Assembly (NCBI GenBank): GCA_036939355.1
Contig: JALLAP010000774.1
Span: 1 to 11,508 of the forward strand
Direction: 5' to 3'
Source of the DNA: Thalassiosira profunda
Taxonomy: Eukaryota; Bacillariophyta; Thalassiosirophyceae; Thalassiosirales; Thalassiosiraceae
DNA: 11,508 nt
A program made the position numbers and the translations under genes. Numbering within the stretch: the stretch's first letter is position 1; each line of letters begins with the position of its first letter. Shown piece after piece: positions 1 to 5,821 of this stretch. The notes under the pieces are model-generated. The model was not told the origin of the DNA. It saw nothing but the letters and a program-made list of their open reading frames with translations, and searched no databases.

Positions 1-53
1 CGACGCTCGAGCTCAAATCAACGCCTCCCGACCGCATAATATCTCTCGCAACC

Positions 54-1022
54 ATGACGGAAAAGGTCAAGGGCACGGTCAAGTGGTTCTCCAACAAGAA
101 GGGCTACGGCTTCATCACGCCGGCCCCGGGGAGCGCGGTGGAGGAGGATGTGTTCGTTCACCAGAGCAGCCTCTTCAGCGAGGGATATCGGACGCTGGTG
201 AGTGGAGCTCGGGGTTCGGATGGATCTTGCATCTGCGTTGCATCGGCCTCGTTCAAATTGCATTCCAACTCACCCTGCGTCGTCGTTTGTCGTCTGGATT
301 GCTCTGCAGGACGAAAACTGGGAGGTGGAGTTCGAAATAGGCCACGACGACGACGGCAAGGTGAAGGCGGTCGAGGTCACTGCCCCGGGCGGAGGCCCCT
401 GCACCGGCCCGCGCCGCCCCCGCAAGCCCCGCAAAGAGCGCGAGGGGGGCTCCAAAACCCGCGGCCCGGCCAAGCCGAAGGAGCCCCACTGGCACGAGTC
501 CCTCGTCGACAGCGTCAAGGGCCTCCTCGAGGAGAAGGGCGTCCGCACCGCCACGGGCACCCTCGACCTGAGCGTGGGCGACGCCCGGGTCAAGCTGGGG
601 ACCAACGGGTACTCCTCCATGGCCCACGCGGACGGGATTCTGGCCGAGGGCACCTTCGCGTGCGACGCGGACGGGAACGCCACGTTCACGTGGGAGCATT
701 GCCTCGCCTACGACAAGGCCGCCGGGGAGTGGAAGGGGCACGAGGCCGGGACGTACCCCATCGCGGACAAGCCCGAGCTGCCCGCGGCCTTTTGCCTCGC
801 TGATGGTGAGTTCCTTTGATTTCATCCCACATACAAACTCCATTGTGGCCCATTCTCACACACCTCTTCTCTTTTGTCACTTTTGCAGCGAACGTCCTCG
901 CTGTCGGCGCCGACGAGACCGCGGAGACCCTGTGGGGCGACCTCCCCAACCCGAAGGAGGCCCTGGAGGCGAGCGGCTTCCAGATGCGCAACGTCGTTCT
1001 GACGCCCCGGCGCCGCCGCTAA
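54..1022 (+). CDS. Cold-shock-domain nucleic-acid-binding protein, three exons
   Basis: Exons 54-197, 310-805 and 889-1022 join to a 257-residue protein. Residues 1-73 form a cold-shock domain: [18 protein letters not shown] carries RNP1 (KGYGFI, 16-21) and VFVHQS (33-38) is RNP2. The domain is completed across intron 1 by [11 protein letters not shown], which fits the beta-4/beta-5 strands. Such domains bind single-stranded RNA or DNA, so a role in RNA handling in cytoplasm or nucleus is likely from the family. A basic Arg/Lys/Pro/Gly linker (78-106) follows. Residues 108-257 form a second, beta-rich-looking region that I do not recognise, ending in four arginines. The ATG has A at -3. No signal peptide or membrane segment is seen. 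The exon structure is well supported: both introns have GTGAGT donors and pyrimidine-rich acceptors, and the protein is continuous across both joins. The function of the C-terminal half is unknown. Confidence 0.88.
198..309 (+). other. Intron 1 of the cold-shock-domain gene
   Basis: This 112-nt phase-0 intron has donor GTGAGT and acceptor CTCTGCAG. Removing it joins EGYRTL to DENWEVEF, which restores a canonical cold-shock domain. A CTCAC about 40 nt before the acceptor could serve as branch point. The exon-1 frame has no stop codon inside the intron, so an unspliced transcript would stay open in the wrong frame to 803. Confidence 0.87.
806..888 (+). other. Intron 2 of the cold-shock-domain gene
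   Basis: This 83-nt intron has donor GTGAGT and acceptor TTTTGCAG, with a strong pyrimidine tract from about 861 to 884. It splits a codon after its first base: the G at 805 joins CG at 889-890 to give Ala. Without splicing, translation would stop at 819 after ADGEFL. With splicing, the frame continues 44 residues to the TAA at 1020-1022. Confidence 0.85.
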
Positions 1023-1630
1023 AATGGCTGTCCCCGGAGGATGGCACGGTAGGATTGGGGCGAAAAAGATCTCACCATGACAGCAGCGACTCGGGTTGGG
1101 CGGTGATGGATTAATATCGTCGTTGGTATGGTTGGGCAAAAGCATGCTTGTTGCAAGCCACGTGTTATGTTTGGAGTGGCTCAACGTTAGAGTCTATGAA
1201 GTTTCTGTCTGGGGCGTGATAGGCATGTGCAAGCGGTGCAATAAGATAGTAGGGAAACAGCTTCTCTTAACTGTTTGTGAAGTAGTACCTATCCACTGCT
1301 CCGTTTGGCACTCTCCTTCATTGTAGTAAGATTTTGGTGCAATTGTTGTTGCAATTCGCAAGAGATGTCAGAGGAGAGGTGCATGCCTCCATGATCAAGG
1401 TGGAGGTAGTATCTAGTATCTGTCTGCTTTCAGTGGTGCAGCGCCTTCAATGAATTTGCATTTGCTGCTCTAGCTGTTAGTAACAATCTATTGATACACA
1501 GCCCCCACACGCGGAGGCTCAACTGATCGCATCTCTCTACGTCTAATCCAATCCTTTGCAAGTGGCTCTGGGCACGATATCTATGCACCAAGATACAGTC
1601 TGGCACTCTCTATCTTTTTCCAGCCTTCCG
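1023..1630. other. Intergenic region between convergent genes
   Basis: This is the space between the 3' ends of the cold-shock gene (+) and the small-protein gene (-). It is less GC-rich than the flanking exons. Short ORFs here do not look like proteins. I see no tRNA-like cloverleaf, no canonical AATAAA signal and no tandem repeat. The only local structure is a weak CCTCCA/TGGAGG inverted pair near 1387-1407, which is short enough to be chance. Confidence 0.6.
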
Positions 1631-1966
1631 TCACCATATCGTCAGCACCCCCATCCTCTCCAATCTATATTCCTGCTTGAACCTCATCACATCCAGCCGA
1701 TTGTAGAACAACTCGCCCAGCCTCTTCTCCTCGTATCGCGGAACCGAAATCACCTCGGACACAACCTCATTTGCAAAGGTGACCCCGCCGACGAGGCGCC
1801 GCGCGCGTCGTCGGAGTTCGTCGCCGTCCGCTGCGTTGACGAGCGCCAACTCGGAATCGTAGGCGGAATCTCGGTAGAAGCTGGTTCGCTCGTAGCCGGC
1901 GGCTTTCCTCCGCGGGCAGATGGCGAAGGAGAAATCGATGCCGGAATCGAAGGCGGCGATGGCCAT
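1631..1966 (-). CDS. Small conserved diatom-type protein, function unknown
   Basis: This is a 111-residue intronless ORF with an ATG start at 1964-1966 and a TGA stop. It has no recognised enzyme domain, signal peptide or membrane helix. Residues 59-100 carry a pattern I associate with a large group of short diatom proteins of unknown function: VTFANEVVSEVISVPR (62-77), then an acidic spacer, then L-F-Y...D...FK (86-97). In those proteins the pattern is roughly V-[ST]-F...V...IP...LWY...[DE]Y..[FM]K. The match is from memory of the family style and no search was run. The N-terminal 50 residues are mixed and probably poorly ordered. Upstream exons cannot be excluded, since the N-terminus has no independent support. 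Confidence 0.6.
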   Translation of the reverse strand: MAIAAFDSGIDFSFAICPRRKAAGYERTSFYRDSAYDSELALVNAADGDELRRRARRLVGGVTFANEVVSEVISVPRYEEKRLGELFYNRLDVMRFKQEYRLERMGVLTIW

Positions 1967-2590
1967 GCTTCGTCAGAAGAACTGGCTGGTAGATGGTAGA
2001 TGAACGAAGCGTTGCAATTGGCAACTCAACTTTTTGTTTGCAGGTTGGCGTTTTATGGCCCAGCGGAGATCATGCCTTGCATCGAGCATAAAGCAAGAAC
2101 AAGAAGGGGCTGCTGTCAAAGAAGGCTCGTGCGTGAACTGTGGTGTGAACGTGAAGCTGCATGCCAAAATGACCATGTCGCATGAAGGGAAGTACGGATG
2201 GAAACCAGCCCGTCGATTTCCCCACCGAAGGACCATCTTGCGATCCCACCTTCTCGCCCAAGACACTCAACCGGCAAGTGCGCTGCATGCGCTGGTGAGA
2301 TGGTGGAGCATCCAGGCGCTTGGAGACACACTCCTCGCACCCATCCCAGCTAGCAACCCCACATTGTGGTACACCTGTCCTGCACACACACACCCCATCT
2401 GCCGCTCTCTAGACTCGGTAGGAGGGGGGCAAACAAACAGCAGCTTCGGATGCAACCCATACTGGGGAAGTAATTTGTGGACACATCTTGTGCACATGAT
2501 GATCAAAGGCAGAGTTAGGCTTGGGCATTGTTCAAGAGTTCTTATACTGAAATGAAACCAAAAGTTGAGGTAGACACGATTGCCAAACTT
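1967..2590. other. Intergenic region upstream of the small-protein gene
   Basis: This stretch lies 5' of the small-protein gene and 3' of the MYND gene, both on the - strand, so it should hold the promoter of the former and the 3' end of the latter. A 173-codon + strand reading frame (2034-2555) crosses it but begins at TTG and has no protein-like character. A sequence at 2030-2043 looks like a + strand splice acceptor (pyrimidine run then CAG), but I find no partner exon. There are a five-unit CA run near 2384-2394 and a small GTTGC/GCAAC inverted repeat near 2015-2029. I see no RNA gene. Confidence 0.5.
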
Positions 2591-3292
2591 TCACCACCCA
2601 TGCATAGCAAGCATCTTGCTCAGATAACTCAAGAAGACGACGAGCTGAGGAATATCCCCGATGTCGAAATCCTCGTGCGTTGGATTGTCCAACCCTTTCT
2701 TCTTGTATCGATCGCATTTGGTTACGATCAGGTTACCCCTCCACTTCTTCATGTCCGTCAGATGAGTCTTCCAGTAGTCTCCCCCCAAGATCTGCGCTGC
2801 CTGACCGCTCCCATACGCCGCCTTTGCCCAACCCGCCAAAATGCGCTTGATGCATTCGTTTTCGGGAAGCGCAGCGGTGTTGGCGTTCGTCCCATAATGT
2901 ATAATGAATCCGCAATCCAATTCCTCCATCGGCTTTGATTGGTATGTCGGATGCTTTTCTGAAAAGTGGACATCATACTCGAACTCGACGCCAAGGGCTC
3001 CCCCAAGAAAGTCAGCCGCATCTACAATGTGGGGCCCCTGGAGCGGGGCTCGAACCAAAACAGGCGTTGGAGAGTCTTGCGGCAGGAGGAGCGCCTGGAC
3101 CGTATTCTCCCTCGCCGGAGCGTTCGCGGTAACGCTGCAAAAGATTTTGTGGATCGACCAGTCTTTACGCTGACACTCGCTGTTGCAATATTTGGCGCCA
3201 CCGTGACATCGGCTGCACTGCTTTAGATTGATATCCCCGGGGGTTTCTTCCCAGCAGACGTTGCAAACGTCTCTACCGCAGAGTTTTGTCAT
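2591..3292 (-). CDS. MYND-type zinc-finger protein
   Basis: The protein has 233 residues counted from the ATG at 3290-3292. That start has A at -3 and lies just before the zinc finger. The frame is open to 3358, but the only upstream ATG (3353-3355) has T at -3 and would add a short Arg-rich extension. The MYND finger has all eight ligands with canonical spacing: C10, C13, C26, C29, C36, C40, H48, C52, with the typical YCNSECQRKDW core. MYND fingers bind two zinc ions and mediate protein-protein contacts, often with proline-rich peptides. The remaining ~180 residues contain no SET, ankyrin or other domain I recognise. They include EFEYDVHFSEKHP and a segment around W174-K199 (YWKTHLTDMKKWRGNLIVTK) that resembles the C-terminal region of other diatom MYND proteins. 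Its partner is unknown. Confidence 0.82.
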   Translation of the reverse strand: MTKLCGRDVCNVCWEETPGDINLKQCSRCHGGAKYCNSECQRKDWSIHKIFCSVTANAPARENTVQALLLPQDSPTPVLVRAPLQGPHIVDAADFLGGALGVEFEYDVHFSEKHPTYQSKPMEELDCGFIIHYGTNANTAALPENECIKRILAGWAKAAYGSGQAAQILGGDYWKTHLTDMKKWRGNLIVTKCDRYKKKGLDNPTHEDFDIGDIPQLVVFLSYLSKMLAMHGW

Positions 3293-3616
3293 TCTTATCG
3301 GTCGGAGAAGTCTGAGTGAATGATGAGAAGGTGGCAGTGAGCGTCTCCCTCGCATCAACAGTCAAAGCAGCCACCACACACCTATCCCCGCCGCCATCCG
3401 CACCCTACCCACGCCCAACCGCACCACCGGCCGGCCTCGCCACTCGCCACTCACATCAACCTGACACCTGACCGACACCACCTGAAGGTTGGAGGGGGAA
3501 GCGGAAGGGGCACTTACTTACCTACGTACGTACCTACGTACGTACCTACGTACGTAGCTACTACCTCCGGCAAAAAATCAGATGGGAAGGGCCTTGGAGC
3601 GAATGCTTATCTTTTA
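3293..3616. promoter_or_regulatory. Probable 5' region of the MYND gene, containing a tandem repeat
   Basis: This gap separates the MYND start from the stop codon of the RelA/SpoT-LRR gene, both on the - strand. It should therefore contain the MYND promoter and 5' UTR plus the 3' end of its upstream neighbour. The + strand from 3360 to 3480 is strongly A/C-rich with few G, and includes CGCCACT and GACACC(T) near-repeats. A 12-bp tandem repeat sits at 3521-3556 and is listed separately. No TATA box is evident. Confidence 0.45.
3521..3556. repeat. Three perfect tandem copies of a 12-bp TACGTA-containing unit
   Basis: CCTACGTACGTA occurs three times head to tail (3521-3532, 3533-3544, 3545-3556), flanked by degenerate TACTTACTTA on the left and GTAGCTACTACC on the right. 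Each unit contains the self-complementary ACGTACGT/TACGTA core, so the array can fold on either strand. It lies about 230 bp upstream of the MYND start and about 60 bp beyond the stop of the next gene. ACGT is the core recognised by many bZIP factors, so a binding-site array is possible. Simple slippage expansion is the alternative. Confidence 0.85.
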
Positions 3617-5434
3617 CTAACTGTCCCACAATATTCGCGAGGAGGCACCGCGGAAGCACTGCCGTGGTGGCCCATCTCGAAGTTGGCTATCTGTGATGAT
3701 CTTCGTGGTCTTCAAATGGCCATCTTTCTTCAGTCGATCGAATACGGCCATTCCCTTTGACGAAGTAAGACCGGTGTTTTGGAGGTTCAGCTCTTGTAGT
3801 TGGGGTAGCGCCGTTTTGCCATCCTTCGCATACCGCCGCACATGCTTATCAATTGTCTCGGCAACCGTATCACCGACATTTTCCGCCCAGTCGAGATCCA
3901 AGCAACCCTCGAGGTCCAACACTCTCAGGCAATTGTTGAGGTACCTAAGCACCAATGCAATACCTTTGCCGGAGATCCTTCCCGCTGTGCCCTCGTGCAG
4001 CTTAGACCCCAGCCTTACAGTGTTGCAAACAGGCCGATTTTCTGGAGACCATAGGTCCTCATCGTCCAGCGGCAGACACTTGAAAATGAAGTCGTCTCCA
4101 CACCGGCACGAGCGCAGAGATAAGGTGCGCACACGGCACCGATCTGACAAGCACGCCTCGGCAAGCCTCGATTGGTTCTCACTGGACCACAACCCTTCAG
4201 AATAATCCATGTTCAGACTCCGAATGGCACCGTCGCGGACATCTCGTAGAACCTCATTCACCTTGCCCTCGCTCGACTCTGGAAGCCAACGGAAGCTGCA
4301 GTGCGAGAACGCCTCATTGAATACGTGGATGCTGCGAGCGGCCTCATAATCCACGTGGCCACGGCCGTTCTTGATTTTGAGGAACTCTGCAATGTGAAGC
4401 TGAATTTCAACGATGTGCCCCCCGTCGAAGGAAATGTTCAAGAGAACGTCGCGGTAGCCGTTTGTGAACCGACTCGCATCGAACAGAGGCGAGAGCCGAT
4501 CCTTCGCCCGGACGATACGCAACTGTTGCTGATCGTGAGCGCGTTTGAGGTGCTGCAAGGCCGAGGCCAAGCTCGGCAGGTTCTCAAAGACGATCATGCC
4601 GCGAGCCAAATCCAGGAGCAAAGAGTAATCCCCACAGTACTTCTCTTGCGCCTTGACGGTGGTCCTTTCATATCCCTTGATTGGCGCAATGGAAGCCGTT
4701 CCATTGAACATAGTCGCAAGATTGTTGGCCATGGATCGAAAGGACGACGGTGGATCGCTCGATAGCGCAGCTTGAGCCTGGTTGCGCAGCCAAGCAAGAT
4801 ACTCGGGAGAGGTTGCACTTTTGTTCTCGAGAAGAGGTTGATGGATGTGTCCGACCGTCCCTTTCCTTTCCTGCTCGATTGATTGGCAGATTTCATGAAC
4901 CGCATCTGATGCGTCAAATCCCCTCACTCCGTCCTCGCTCGCGTAGGACAGCGTCGTCTGAAACGATTCGTCGAACCTCTTCTCCGTCTCCGCCAACAAT
5001 ACCGATACGGCGCAAGTGGCCTCCCGCCGCAGCGTCACAAACTCGTCCTCCTTCACCACGGCCTCTTCGGCCGCCCGGTGCGCCATCCCCTCGATTCGCG
5101 CCGTCTCGGCCGCCGCCGGTTCGATGACGGCCCTGCGAAAGTCGTCGCTGTCGGCCAACTTTGCGGATTGCAACCGCTGGACGACACCAGCGCCGCGCTC
5201 GGCCGTCAGGCTGTGGAGCTTGGCCTCCGTTCTCAAGAGCGCCACCGCCCGCTGCGCCGCGAGTGTATCCTGGACGCGCTGGTGGGCCCGTACCTCTTTT
5301 GCTGACCGAGCCGGGAGGACGAGCTGCTCAAGTTTGTGCGTGATTGCCTGCACTTGGGTTCGGTCGGCCTTGGCCTTGCGAAGGAGCTGGGCCAGCCCTT
5401 CCACCGCCTCGTCGATGGCGGTTGTGCTTTGCAT
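3617..5434 (-). CDS. RelA/SpoT-like nucleotidyltransferase domain protein with leucine-rich segments
   Basis: This 605-residue intronless ORF starts at an ATG with A at -3. Residues 1-165 are rich in Ala, Arg, Glu and Lys and look helical, possibly coiled coil. Residues 252-367 carry the motif order of the RelA/SpoT synthetase fold: Lys261 in GYERTTVKAQEKY, Asp275 in LLLDLARGMIVF (the metal-binding Asp position), KDR at 311-313, Tyr327 in NGYRDVLLNI (the stacking Tyr position), Glu343 in VEIQLH (the second metal ligand position) and H360-x2-Y363-x3-R367. In true (p)ppGpp synthetases these residues bind magnesium and substrates. The usual NGYxSLH His is replaced here. Residues 436-575 hold leucine-rich segments (RTLSLRSC, LRVLDLEGC, LQELNLQNTGL). 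No targeting signal is clear. The substrate is unknown; it may make an alarmone-like nucleotide or be a divergent, repurposed fold. Confidence 0.75.
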   Translation of the reverse strand: MQSTTAIDEAVEGLAQLLRKAKADRTQVQAITHKLEQLVLPARSAKEVRAHQRVQDTLAAQRAVALLRTEAKLHSLTAERGAGVVQRLQSAKLADSDDFRRAVIEPAAAETARIEGMAHRAAEEAVVKEDEFVTLRREATCAVSVLLAETEKRFDESFQTTLSYASEDGVRGFDASDAVHEICQSIEQERKGTVGHIHQPLLENKSATSPEYLAWLRNQAQAALSSDPPSSFRSMANNLATMFNGTASIAPIKGYERTTVKAQEKYCGDYSLLLDLARGMIVFENLPSLASALQHLKRAHDQQQLRIVRAKDRLSPLFDASRFTNGYRDVLLNISFDGGHIVEIQLHIAEFLKIKNGRGHVDYEAARSIHVFNEAFSHCSFRWLPESSEGKVNEVLRDVRDGAIRSLNMDYSEGLWSSENQSRLAEACLSDRCRVRTLSLRSCRCGDDFIFKCLPLDDEDLWSPENRPVCNTVRLGSKLHEGTAGRISGKGIALVLRYLNNCLRVLDLEGCLDLDWAENVGDTVAETIDKHVRRYAKDGKTALPQLQELNLQNTGLTSSKGMAVFDRLKKDGHLKTTKIITDSQLRDGPPRQCFRGASSRILWDS

Positions 5435-5821
5435 TTTGATGTGAGGAGGATGTCAATGCGGAGGTGGATATGATGTGTAGTGGCGACGGAGAGAAGTGGA
5501 GCCAGCTATCAAAGTGCATGCAGTGTGGAGGGATGTGGCGTCGATACCCTCAAGGGTATCCTCTCGCTCGATGTGCGGCTCTTCCACACCTGACGAATTG
5601 CACCCGATGCACAAGCACTGCAACGACGCGACGGCCTATTGGGAGGACGCACGAACGGCAACCTGCAGAGGCGGCCGCGAGGTGAGGAGGAGGGCGCCGC
5701 GGGGCAGTTGGTTGTGATGGAAAATGGAGCCGTGCTACTGGCACGGCACGCAGCACGCACCCGCCTCCGGCCGCCCCACTCACAACCACACCCATCACCT
5801 CGCCTCTCCGTCATCCGCCCA
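5435..5821. promoter_or_regulatory. Shared upstream region of a divergent gene pair
   Basis: This 387-bp space lies between the starts of the RelA/SpoT-LRR gene (-) and the glycosyltransferase-fusion gene (+), so both promoters must be within it or overlap the gene ends. It contains a perfect inverted repeat at 5543-5560. The last 60 bp before the + strand ATG is C/A-rich with few G, like a 5' UTR. An in-frame extension of the + gene reaches back to 5717, where an ATG in good context (G at -3, G at +4) is an alternative start. No TATA box is visible. Confidence 0.5.
5543..5560. repeat. Perfect 8-bp inverted repeat with 2-nt centre
   Basis: Arms GATACCCT (5543-5550) and AGGGTATC (5553-5560) flank the dinucleotide CA. 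The element lies 109 bp upstream of the RelA/SpoT-LRR start and about 260 bp upstream of the + gene start, inside the shared divergent promoter. The symmetry suits a dimeric DNA-binding protein. It is too short and lacks a T-run to be a convincing transcript terminator. Confidence 0.6.

Noticed and set aside
253..843. 196-codon - strand frame opposite the cold-shock gene
   Set aside because: It is a GC-driven shadow of exon 2. It overlaps both spliced introns and has no domain-like sequence.
1387..1407. CCTCCA/TGGAGG inverted repeat
   Set aside because: The 6-bp arms with a 9-nt loop are too weak to call a terminator or RNA structure in a 600-bp gap.
2034..2555. 173-codon + strand frame, with a splice-acceptor-like pyrimidine run and CAG just before it
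   Set aside because: It starts at TTG, has no convincing donor or upstream exon, and the translation is low in regular secondary-structure patterning. Probably chance.
3040..3062. GGCTCGAACC string resembling the reverse complement of a tRNA T-arm
   Set aside because: It lies inside the MYND coding sequence, and no acceptor stem or anticodon arm can be built around it.
5639..5821. Upstream extension of the glycosyltransferase-fusion frame
   Set aside because: It begins at TTG. An ATG at 5717 is in good context and cannot be fully excluded, but residues 5717-5821 look like translated C/A-rich UTR.
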